A stretch of 64,000 nucleotides of DNA from Lethocerus indicus (taxonomy: Eukaryota > Arthropoda > Insecta > Hemiptera > Belostomatidae). The stretch covers positions 5,394,001 through 5,458,000 of the forward strand of contig JACDQD010000105.1 in assembly GCA_019843655.1 (NCBI GenBank). The letters run 5' to 3'. Made by a program: the position numbers and the translations under genes. This document shows, piece by piece, positions 23,576 through 35,653 of this stretch. How positions within the stretch are numbered: the first letter of the stretch is position 1; each line of letters opens with the position of its first letter. The notes beneath the pieces are model-generated. The model saw only the letters and a list, made by a program, of their open reading frames with translations. It searched no databases and was not told the origin of the DNA.

Positions 23576-24400
23576 ATTAAAAAAAACTTACGTAAAGAAT
23601 TCGTTCAGTATAACTTACTTAGTGTGCCGGCTCGTAACTCAGTCACGGAATCTCTGTTTATCCCCCGCGCGAGCCTCCAATTATCGCCCGCGGACCCGCG
23701 AATGTTAAGTCATGCGAAACTACACCCTTCTTCCCTCCCCCTCCCCCTCCCTACGTCGCCCCTCTACCACGTTTCTCTCTTTTCGGAAAAAAAGGAAAAG
23801 TAGAAAACAAAAACTTTTCCAAAATCGGAGACCGGTCCCAGGAACGCCGTTGGACGACACTAATAGCCCCAATTTGGTGCACGAAACCTCAAATTAACAG
23901 GCTATATATCGCGGTTCATATAATTTCGATTTTTACTCCTTACCTTTTTTTTGTTAAATAATATTCTACGAGAAATACGACACTGGGACAGGTCAAAAAA
24001 CCCTATTAACGTGTCTGAATACCACCCAATTTTCTCTGACACAGGAGGAAGTTATAATTTCGCTCGTGATTTTATTTGGTATCTCACTTTTTCACGGATG
24101 CTTCGTTTCGGTATTTTTAAGCAAAAGTTTAATTGCTGTCTCCTAAAGTATCTTGGTTTATGTGTGTTTTACGTCAATTCTTATGAATGTGGGTTAATCC
24201 ATTATCTAAATAATACAGTTATGTATTTACAATAAACATACGATGCTACGATAAACGAATCTCTAATTGAATACGTAGTCCCATCGGGTCATTGGTTACG
24301 GCTAGAGATATTTCGCTAAACGGGTAACAGCCAACAGGTCGACATTGAAACATTGGCTACATCATGTGTGTACACGAGCAATTAACAAATGTGCCAAGGT
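23576..24400. other. No gene recognised
   Basis: A pyrimidine-rich stretch (CCTTCTTCCCTCCCCCTCCC) lies near 23725-23760. The rest is AT-rich. The open frame at 23951-24235 (+) has no ATG start or domain. Confidence 0.5.
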
Positions 24401-24401
24401 G

Positions 24402-24446
24402 AAGATGGCGGCGAGTGAACGAGGAGGAGGAGGAGGAGGAAAGTGA
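24402..24446 (+). promoter_or_regulatory. YY1/Pho-type motif with (GGA)6 repeat
   Basis: AAGATGGCGGC at 24402-24412 is identical to the full YY1-type consensus; its Drosophila relative Pho binds the ATGGC core. Immediately downstream lies GAGGAGG repeated to 24440. The ATG inside the motif starts a 13-codon frame (MAASERGGGGGGK, stop at 24444-24446). In animals this motif often sits just downstream of a transcription start and can overlap a start codon. Pho sites next to GA-rich sequence also occur in Polycomb response elements. A second head-to-head CAG/GTAGGT splice-like junction lies on the minus strand near 24497. Confidence 0.35.
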
Positions 24447-27400
24447 CAAAACGTCTAACGCTAAGAGCCGGCGCGCTAAACAACACCTTGACACCTACCT
24501 GAACATCGCTTTAAACATGACCCTGCACAACACTGCACAGTATCATCTGTTTACGGTAACACAAAAGAATAGCGGAACATCCTAGACAGCCCACAAAGGC
24601 AATAACATTTGCGGACCAGTATGTCAAATGACTAATTACTGTATTCCGATCGATGTATATTTACGTTAAAATAAAAAAATTTCTTAATTAAATATCAATA
24701 AATTAATAAGAAGCACTTAACATAGAAAAGTGAAATAACCGCTATTGAGTAAAGGTACTGTGTACACGATTTGTGGTATTACTGGATGTAATTTGTGCTA
24801 ATATGTAATTTCAATTCGGTATATATGTTGTTATTCTAATAACCATTTATTTTCCATCAGGAGTATCTGTGTATGTCACTAGGAATAAAGTAGGTTTGTA
24901 ATATAAGTAAACGAATGTAAGTTTTTTAAGAAGAAACACTATTGAAAGTGTTTTACATGTTTCTCGCCCGTCTTTTACCGCAATACCATTACCAGACTAT
25001 AAGCAACTAACTAAGGAAATTCGTAAAATAATATGAGTAAGGATGAAAAAAGAAATTACAGTACATTGAGTTTGTACAGGATTATATTTTCAAATCTTCA
25101 AATATATTCACTTATCTAAGAATTTGCAATTCAGAGTGCATAGGTCACACCAGCGCACTCGTATCAAGTATCCGAAACAACACCTAATGAAATTAATCAT
25201 TCCCACGCACCTCCTTTCCCTGTTTACTTCAGTGTCATTATTCATTGCATATGGCTGTCGGTCGCCGTCACTTTTAAAACTGGGCGACGTTGGAGGATGA
25301 GGCCACTGTAATATTCGACTGGGGAGCGAAACTCGAAGAATGATAAATGAATTTGAATCCAGGGACAGTACGAAAGAAAACGGGTATTCCTTAGTTATTT
25401 TTACCGTAATTATCGCCGCTAACTGCGAAGGGACAAATTACAGGGCTAGGTCCGAGATTCAATTAGTACAAATATCTCATAAGAATCTAATGTAGTCCTA
25501 AGAGAATGGATTCGCAGAGGGCAGCACTACTATTATTTTCAACTTATCTATGCTACAATACTTTGGCATTATATGTAACATAAAACGACAATTCGACTAG
25601 TTTGGGCCACTAGGAGGGTGGATGTCATTTAACTAACTTTGGGTTCGCGTTCTATGTAGCTGATAAAAAGGAAATGAAGCGATAGATATATTTATTTTCA
25701 AAGCGTACGCCGCATTCAGTCTCTCAATGTTATCACGACATCCCCGTTGTATAAGACTGTATTAAGTTTATGCATCTTCGCGGCCATTTCGAATTTTCAA
25801 CAGCTTTTTGCTTGAGACGAACAATGGATGATAACAATTTTATAAGTTGTCTCGTCGAGGTTTGAAGATAAACTTGTGGAACGACCGGTCGCAGAATTCT
25901 CAATCGAACCATCATCGGTTTTCCACTCGGGCTGTTTGATTTGTGGATGGGGTAGGAGGGGCAACTAGGTAAGTGGATGTAGGCGTGACGCGTGCAAAGT
26001 GCAGCCGGTGGATGAAGCAATGTCACGAGGTCGTAGACCCCCGGGCAGCCTCCCCTTTCAAAATGCAACTTCGCCCGTCCACAAACGCATACTACCAGGG
26101 CCATTATATCCACAAACGAGGTGGGGAAAATAATACGCGGTCATTATTCAAACGAACTGAGCCTTTGACCTCATTGGCTTAAGATAGTCAGGTTTCGGTT
26201 TCTAGTGGAATATTTTTTTCCATAATATTAAACTCTTAGTGACCTTCTACGGTAATCCTGAGGAGTGCACTGTTAATGTTTAGTATACATAAGGGATGTT
26301 AAGTATTATTGTTAACATAGTAGTTTAGCCGATTTTGACGATTTTTAAGTAGATATTTCTGTAACCCAACCGATGCTTCCTACATGAACCCGACGCGTTC
26401 ATGTAATCATTTCCCGAGGTTCGATCCACTCCTCATGCTGCGATAACACAAGGAGGAATAATGCACAGCTGTTTATGCCTTCCGTATGCAGTATATTCGA
26501 GTATGGCACGCTGACTCTCTGTTACTGCCTACACGTTATTACTCGACAGTCCCTTACAACTTTCACCGGGAATGACACGGTCGTGGGAACTGACCGGCGG
26601 AAGGGGCCGTAAACAAATAACACCTTCGCAGCGCAGAACACGTAGGTGAATTTAACCGATGGGACGGGTCAACGAGAAATACTTGAACTTTCACACGGGC
26701 CTGAAGCTGTTGTACGGCCAAGCTGAAAGCCACGATAAAAGTGAGAAAGATGTCCGACGATTTCATCTGCACTAACCCTATTTCTGTTAGATGCAATAAA
26801 CGAAGTGGGTCAATTTAGAGTATAAACATACGCGAGGAAACGGGTCCGTTTCAAGTGAAATTGGGCACACGAAATTCGTTTTGCTTTCCCATTTCCCCAC
26901 CCGGATCTCTTGCGATAAGTCCAATTAGGACTACAGTTAAGAAAATTAACATTCCATTAATACGTTAAATTTTAATATTTCTATAAATTAGGTTACTAAT
27001 TGTAATTAGCCAAAATGTTGCATTTTTGTAATAATATAAATGGATGTTATTTGTTCAATTATGGATACAAACCAGGGTTAAAATAAGACATCATTAAAAT
27101 TTTGTTTGATATTAACAAATACAATCTCATATTATTAAAAACAACATGAGCTTCAGAAAATGTGTTACTACGGAGCTGCAAAATTTGAAATAACATGGTG
27201 GGTAGTCCTCCCAGAAGTCCAAGAGGATTCCCATTGTTGTCACAGTGTAGTCATATTAATATATTTTACTTATTATGAAGATTGGCATCTTGAATCTTAA
27301 CAAGCGATTCGAGACTATGCGTCGAGATATTTCACCGATGCCGGAGAAAATCCGAAACGAGTCAGTTAAACGAGGAAGGGAAAATAGCTGGGCGACTTCG

Positions 27401-28740
27401 CGAGCGCCTATGTATTGGTTATAAATAAAATGAGGTTATTTACGGCATTCTACAACGTGTCAGTTCTATGGAGGGGGCCCGGCATGGGAATAGAGAGGAG
27501 ACGTGTCGCGGAGGCGGTCATAAACCGGGAGAGAGGGCGCCCTATAAAAAGCCAGAACTTAATCACCGGCCCAGAATATAAACCCATTGAACCGAACGGG
27601 CAGTAAGTTTAAAGTGGGCACTTTCACCGGTCTGAGTCCGAGAGGGAGGACCCGCGCTCACCAACCTCCTTCCAGCCACACCTTCCTCATGTCCGACTAG
27701 TATCCACTTTCCCCCCGGTACCACCGCCTCCTGAAATACAGCACCGGTTCAATATTTACGCGTTTAAAAGTGCGTTCGTCCAAATATTTGCTAGGAGGAA
27801 TGCTAAAAACAATGGAGAACGTAAAAAACCATGGAGGGGGACTAAAGGTTTTCCGTATATATAAAGAAAAACTTAATAGAAGTTCACTTTCAGAATTCCC
27901 AATAATAATAGTCTGAATCAATTTATTTTACTGAAATACAATTCATCGAATGTATTTCTGGGTTTACGTTGCTAAATGTTAATATATCGTTTTATTTATT
28001 TTAGATTCACTTTATATGCCATCTAATTGGAGCGCCTTTTCTGTTAATAAAAACAGCCGGTGGGTGTTTCTAAGCCAGTTCATTTTTTTTTTATGTCAGT
28101 AAAACCTTTTTTTTCTTTTCCGGTCAATTCAGTTTTATATGCAAGGACATCCGTCGGGGTTCAACTAGAAGCCGAACCAGTTTTATGGCCGACAGCCAAT
28201 GTTCCCTGCGAATCTGAGTCGCAGGCGTTTTGTCCAGCCCCAGACCCGAAGTTTTGTCCCCGTCATTAGTCAAGCTATTATAAGCGGTCACTGGGATTTA
28301 ATGAGGCACAACTCGGTCCATTATGGCCCTGGTCATTAACATTTCATCCGAGCCTTTATGGCGCTTGAAACTTCAACGAAATGCGAATGTTCTGGCCCTG
28401 GTTATTCGAAGTTCGAATTTTTAATCTGAATAAAAGCTTTTAGGCTGCGCTCGAATCATAAATGTAAAACACATAAATAATCGATGACACCTTTTTACGC
28501 TTTCAATCATAATGTCCGGAGGTTGCAAAACGAACTCTGATTCCGACGTTTTACCACCATTCGCCGAAAGCCTTTTACAAGCGTTTCGAAATGTCGCGCG
28601 GATTCGCCTTATACGCTGGGTTTTTACTCTTTTTATCATTTTTTTTATTTCGGTTCAACCGGCTTAGCCCGCTAATTTTGTGGTCCGGCTCGACCTTGGC
28701 ATTTCGGCATTCATGAAACGTTTATCCTCACAACGTAATA
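24447..28740. other. No gene recognised
   Basis: Largely AT-rich with GC-moderate patches at 25900-26110, 26560-26720 and 27440-27720. The minus-strand open frame of 126 codons at 25733-26113 shows no family. A lone B-box-like GGTTCGATCC lies at 26418. A short direct repeat, GGCCCTGGTCATT and GGCCCTGGTTATT, occurs about 70 bases apart near 28325 and 28393. Confidence 0.5.
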
Positions 28741-28743
28741 CAA

Positions 28744-28765
28744 ACCCAATCCGCCAGGATTGGGT
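28744..28765. repeat. Perfect hairpin, 9-bp stem and 4-base loop
   Basis: ACCCAATCC, the loop GCCA, and GGATTGGGT form a perfect 22-base hairpin. There is no T run after it, and nothing else suggests an RNA gene. It may be a fold in a transcript, a dyad protein-binding site, or chance. Confidence 0.8.
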
Positions 28766-31700
28766 ACGGGGATAGGGCGTTAAAACGATTAACTCAGCAA
28801 TTAACAGTATAATGTCTGGACTATACAGAACAGCTCTTGTATTAAATTTTATTGATTGAAATAAAATTGATGTTCTTGCAACATGAATTCCCTTTTTCAC
28901 TAATGTTTTTTTTATCAAGTTACCGCCCAGACATGACGTCAACAGTATTTAAATTGATTGTAAATAACGAGATCTCATTAATACTCTAAATGTTTCCAGG
29001 TCGCTACAAAAACTGAAACTGGTTTTAATAACAATGTTCGACGTCTTGCAGGCAAATTTAGTCAAAAAAATACGTATTTAAAGTATATTTAGAAGATCAA
29101 ATAAGAAAATTGGGCGTAATAAATATTTACTGAATATTTCATAAAACAAAGTTATGAAGCGATGAAATTGAATATTAAGTTATTGTCTGCTGTTATCTAT
29201 CGACATTATATAAATAACCTTACTGTCGTGGTAATATCAATGACAGGAGTTACTAATAAATAATTTTTCTTTACATTATACTTTGCCACATATAATAAAT
29301 AGGAACAAATTACTCCATACATCCTTAATTAGAGAAAATGAAACGGAAACATTGATTTTGTTTACGCTCAAAGGAGAATTCCCTCCGGTAAAGCGTTTAT
29401 CAACCTTAAACAAACGGCCGAATCAGTAAAACATAATTAGAATGTAAATACATAAATCAGCCATAAATTTATATGGGATTTTATACGAGGTCTGATTCTT
29501 ATATGAGTGCAATGAACCCGAGATAAGAGAGGTGGGCCTGGGGTGCAATCATTATGCAACACAGTTAATATAAACAGTAAATTACTCAACAAGTATAACG
29601 TGAGCTTTAAATACCGGTATATTTTTCGAGTACGTAACATTTATTATGATGTATAATTAGAGCTTGAAATTATAATAGCTTTTGAAAACAGTAAAAATTA
29701 AATGATACTGCACTTGTAGAAATAATCGTGTGTCTCACTTATTTTTTGAAACTAAATAAGTGAATACTGATATGGTAAATTAACGAAATACAAAAAAACA
29801 GAAAATTCCAATAAGAAAATTTCAGGGAAAGTAATATATGTATTAGCATTTTATTAATTTATAGTAACTGTAACTACAAAAAACGGTTCGGCCAGTGCCA
29901 TGCCCACGATATGAGGCCGTTCATAATTGAAGTATTTAGGCGAAAACGTAGAGTTCGAGTTTCAAGCGGAAGAAAATTGGCTCCCTTTTCCAAATTACTA
30001 GTTCCAGCCCAAAATCAAATAACAGCTTGGTGACAGTTTGGTCCCGAATTAATCCGGCCGAATTAAATCAAGCAGGAAATTGTCGCCGCTCACAACCGGC
30101 AATCTATGCCCAACCAACTCCGTAATCAAACTTCCCAATCCATAAATATAATTATACTGCTGCAAACGGTTTTTGTAAATCGAAATTATACCTGTTAAGA
30201 TAATTGAAACGGGACAGTCGTCTAGACCGGAACGCTGAAACGTCTCGGAAAAGTAAAAACCTTTTGAACGCAATCATATTGAAAAACGTATACGCGATGA
30301 CGTATTCCGTCTAGACGGCTAAGCTATTTCGGGTTATATTGACTCGGCGTAACAAAACCTGTGAAGGCGGTACAAAAGTGAAAGTGCTCGTGATAGGGTT
30401 TATTTATTTTTTAAAATGAATTGAAAAATATAAGAAATAGTATCTGCAATAATATCTGTATAATATAATATCTGCAATGTCAAATACCAGTCGATCGGCA
30501 TGTGCAGGTAAGCCATTTGTGCACATGGAAATTAAAAATAAAAACTACATTCCCTATCAGTTCTCCGCCCTTCTGATTTTCCACGTGCGAGACAACGAAG
30601 CAGAGTGTGTTTGTAGGGCAAAATTTATTCTTCGTATCTCAATTTACGATTAATCAGGGTTGGGATCCCAGTTTCGCGACCGGATGTGGCGGAGACATTA
30701 ATGGTATACCGGGTTTATTCGACCACATGCAGATTCGGTCTAATGCGTCGTTTGCATGCGAAATGTTTTTCTGCGAGAATTTTTTTTAACAAACGGGATA
30801 TTCAGCCTCTCTTTTAAAATTCAAAATAACCGAGAAAGGGATTGGTGGGAAAAAAGGCGGGGAAAAGGAAAAAAGAATCGCGTAGTGAAAAGAGCCCCGG
30901 TAAGCAGAAATCAGTTATGGCGAGGGCAGTAAAATAGGAACGGTAGAAGAATAATGAGTCGGGCAGAGGGAGAACCTGTTTCAATCGGGCCTCGGGGGAG
31001 TCCTATTGGGTTGGCCCCGATCCTATCGTTTTTCTCGCAGTTAATTAATCCGTCTAACTTACGAGCATCGATACCGCTCACAACGAGCATTGATTCCGCA
31101 AATAAGATTCAATTTAGCCTAGTCCCGACCGACCGACCGAACGGCCTTCTATTCCCGATCTAAAACATGGTCTCAAGAACCGGCCAAGAAACGGAATTTT
31201 ATAACAATTTCATATCGGATCTTCCTTGAGAACATCTCTCTATACAACTGACCTAATATTTTATCCTTAAACGGTTTGAAAAGCTAAATGCGCCTTAATA
31301 TTGATGACATTCATGATGAAACGGAAGGGTGTTGAAATCATTGAATTTTACGGCAAAAATATCTCAGATATAGTATTTGAATATTGTTGTTAGAACAGTA
31401 TTTTATTATTCCACTTATAGAGAACATTCTGACTTACAACTCGGTGAGAGTGTCAGACGTTCTTCGGCGCGGAGTGGGACGGAATTAATCAGAAGTTTTA
31501 ATTATAAAGTTGCAGTCCGGCTCCAGGAAGCGTTGGCACTCTAAGGACCTCCGAAATTACTTCCGCCGTCGCACCGATACACCGACCAACGACTACTCTT
31601 TCGGCCGGGAGTTCGGTCCAAAAAAAGAAATTATGACTCCCATAAAACACGTTTTAATCTTTCTTCAGCCTTGTTCCGACGGGAGAAGCGGTAAAAATGG

Positions 31701-34700
31701 GGGCACTAGGGTTGAAATATTTCCTGACAGACGATGAGCCTAATGGTTTAGTTGATGAGTTAATAAGATTTCTGGAGAGAACTTTACACGATTCTCTAAA
31801 GTCCTTCATTCGTTATCTAATATGAGAATATAGCGTAAATACATCTAATAATTTATCGATTGAAATTTGGGGAACGGTAGCTCGGATGTTGCACCCAAAA
31901 ATGTTCCTCCGACAAATGCCACAATTTTTCGGCATTGACGAAAAAGGCAAACCGTAGGCCAGAAGTATGATTTATGAAATATGCGTTGCTCTACTTGAAC
32001 GGCTCCATGGCCAGTGAGAAGAAATGCTATTCCGCTCGATACAACGACCGCAAGTGACACGGCGAGTACGTCGGCCCAGCACCGGCCGTAAACACGCAAC
32101 CCGAACGGACGGAGACGGCCGCCCAATAAATCCCAATGAATGCCGGCTATAAAATAATTACGACGAGCGAAGAAATTGAAATTTTAATACCGCACACGAA
32201 CTGGGCGAGGGGAGGGTGGCCGGAAAGAATACCCGGGGAGAAACGAACGACGGCCCAAAAGCAGAAAATAAGTCCCTTATAACAAATATAATTATATAGA
32301 ATTACGACTTCATTTCGAAGCCCCGGTCGGGCCCCGGTTGAAAGGTGTAATTTATGTGTTCCACAAGAGGGAGGGCGGATTCAAATAAAAGGAATAAAAG
32401 GTCCGAGATTAGAATGGGGCGGAGTGCCGGGGTGAGAGGGCGGGGGAGGTCCCAGCGCTCTTCACGAAACAGAACCCAAAGCCAAATAACAGAGAGCCGG
32501 AGTGGGCAGTGAGCATCTCTTGTCAAACACAAACCATTCGGCACATAACTTAACTTAACATTGAACTTCGCCGATGATTCATACATTCATGAAAGTTCGG
32601 GAGCCGTTCAGCCGAGACCACAAATATCTTCATACCCCTTCGAATAACTGAAAGCCCGGTATTCAAAGTATTGGAAGAATAAACACCCGAAAATACAAAT
32701 CCGACCATCAGCTGTTCGTGTGTTATTTATAGCGGAATTAATTATAAGGAAATAAAAATATTTAAGGGATGGAGTGGATTTTTAATGGATTGAAACCACT
32801 GTTGTACTCGTATATTTTGTATCGCTTTTCGATATTGAAAAAGGTGTGACGGGTTTAGGGAATTCGTAAACGGAGAATAAACAGGTAGCTCTGTGATGTT
32901 TAATTCTTCCCGTAGGTTATACATTACTGGGGAAGTTGTCATATCCGTTTTGCTGCGATCCTCATTCTAAAACATTGCCGGCACTAAGAGGAATCTGGCG
33001 GAGGAAAGTCAAATCGATTACGATAATAAGGGCATTTAGCAAATTGGCATAATGGTCGCCGGGCATGATTTACATGGGGCGGATGAGTTCTCGGCCACCA
33101 GATCGTTACGCATTTATAGAACTATTATGTCATAGAGATGAATCACCGGATGGATTTCGCTTTCGAGCTCGGAGGCGTTGACTTTACGATTCGCCGCCAA
33201 TTTAAAAGCGGCGCTTATCGCCAAACAATATTTACATTAATAACAAGAACCCTGACGTAAGCCCCTTTCCAAGCCTATCTTCGCCGTTAGGAGCGTCAGG
33301 AGGAATTTCCTGCGTTCCCGGGATTTTCAGAAGGGCACGACTGGGTTTATGCACGGAGTATCGAAAGGATTTCGAAGGTACTAATCTAAATGGACCTCTG
33401 TCAAACATGACTTAAGGAACCAAGGCCGAGTGTTGAGACGACTCCCGTCCGACGACGAATATGCCATTCTGTTCGCGTTCGATAATTAACAATTCACAAA
33501 GTTCCTGTCGCTCAATGAGAATATAATGGTTAGGTGGAACTGCATTGGGACCGTGACGGCATTCCGATTTCCGGTGGGTGCCGCGCTAATCGGACGCGGC
33601 GGCCGTCTGCTTCTCACCCAACAAAACCAAGAACGCCCCACAGCCAATTAGAATGAAAAATTACTTCTCGTCAAGCGAGGCCGATGCACAGCGCCCCCAG
33701 GACGTTTGAGTGTATTCAACGGAGCGACCGTGCAAAATTCGGGAAGATTAACAACGGCAATGATTCGCAGCAATTTTTTTATTTTGTTGAAATGTTATGA
33801 AACGCGCTAAATAAAAACTCCGCGCGTACTCGAATTTAAGTCTTCTGCGTGAGTTCCAACCACTCGAAGAAGATAATCTACGACGCCTGCTTGTTGCTGA
33901 CTTCACCATTAATGTCACTGAAGTAAATGTTTTAATAATACGATTATAATGAGATAATATATGTGTATTCTGCTAGTATTACGGAATAAACGACATAGCC
34001 CCTATTTTCAATGCGGAATTTGACTTTAAAATTAACAGTATTAACATGTACATGTGCAAGAGGAATAAACGAGAATAATACTTGCTACATAGACCGCTTA
34101 GCTTAAATAATCATTATTTAGAGGTAAAGCAAATCGTTATTTAATGACCCAGCCTGCACGAAATTAGAATTGCGCTTGAAAATGAATAGTGAAGTGCTGT
34201 CGTCAAATGTTAAACAGGCAGACAACAGATATTGTACTGTGGAAATGAGTCATTGGGCTTGGACTTGACCGCTGAATAGAACCAGTCAGAAACCCGAAAG
34301 CGAAAAAAAAAAGTCGGGGTCTGTGTCCCCCGGTTATTTGCATTGCAATAATAGAACGTCCCAACAGCGATTTCAAGGTCCTCACATTTGAGCGACATTA
34401 ACATCGACCGGCTAATGGCGCCGAACGTCTTTTTTCCATGGCGGGAAACGCGGGTTTCACGAATCTCGGCGAGTAAAGAGCACCCCCACCCATCGTTTAC
34501 ATCCCCAACGTTGCGTGTTTTTAGCACCTGTAAATCTGTCATCCCTTTCGAAACCCCTACTGCACACACAAACTGCACCCCCGCGCTATCTTTGTTCAGA
34601 CTCTTCGATCTTATTCATCCATTCTTCCACAATCTAGTCAATGCAATATCAGATTTAGAGAACCTGCAAATGCTCCGTTTCTCCTCACTTATTTAAAGAT

Positions 34701-35631
34701 AATTTACAGGACCATATTATAGACTGTCTTCTTATTTGTAATAATATATGGTATTTATGAAGTTTATACCGAGAATGATTTATGCAGTTGATCTGCGGCG
34801 GTTAGAAAGCTCGGAGTTATCCCCGGGAGTGGATAATGCCAGCTGGGCGCAGCGACAAAATTGCCAACCCGCGTATCCTTGACTGGGGAACGCGCGTCCT
34901 CTAAGCACAAAGCACTTCATTAGTAGGGGTGTGCATTAGAAGTACAAGTGCATAGGTGCGGCGGCCGGGCGATGTAAGGCCGTGGCCTTGGGGCAACCGA
35001 CCACGCTTTTTGGCCCACCATTAACAACAATCATCATTAGACAACTGGTGGCCTTAAACACAGTCAACGTACGAGTCAAAAGGCCCTCCCGACTCGAATT
35101 ACCGCCGAGAATATCTTTTTAGATAATCCCCAGTGTTCGAGCGCACCATATGGTCTCATTGAACGTTGTTATATTATAGAAAAGTAACCGCCCTCAATTT
35201 TCAGAATTCATTTTTCAATAAGATAACAGAAGATATACAAGCTTCTGATGTTAATTTTGCCAAATTTTTTCTTGCTTTTATAGCTCGTAATGAATAGATA
35301 ATTACGTACATATAAATCCTGCTGGATCTTATAAAAATATCGTTGCCGCAAAAAAATACGGACTGTGAGCGTTAAGGTAATGTTTCCAAAAACGTGTAAA
35401 AAGATTATTAGAGCGTTCAAATTCCGAACGATTTAATTCGGAGTGAGTCATTAACCGATAACCGATACTCCAAAACCCGACTGCCCTCTATATTTAACGA
35501 AGATGGAAATAAAACAAATCCCCGTCGAATAATGACCGATAGCGCTTTTTTTCCTCTTTCCTTACGCAATTCTCGCCGGGAGAAGTGTGGGCGCGCTGGT
35601 AATGTGGCAGTTTATCCATACACACAAGCAT
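28766..35631. other. No gene recognised; several mixed-composition patches
   Basis: GC-moderate patches at 30940-31150, 31520-31740, 31990-32240, 32310-32480, 33030-33300, 33540-33720 and 34780-35060 alternate with AT-rich DNA. None contains a convincing open frame, RNA gene or transposon. A plus-strand TGCAG/GTAAGCC junction lies at 30507/30508 with only a weak pyrimidine tract. A short GACC repeat occurs near 31126-31140. CpG-containing patches with CATAAA and TTTATGGC words look like conserved non-coding DNA, but this cannot be shown without comparison. Confidence 0.45.
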
Positions 35632-35653
35632 ACACACACACACACACACACAC
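35632..35653 (+). repeat. (CA)11 microsatellite
   Basis: An uninterrupted CA run, preceded by CACACAAGCATA. It is the only long CA repeat in the central part of the window. Confidence 0.95.
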
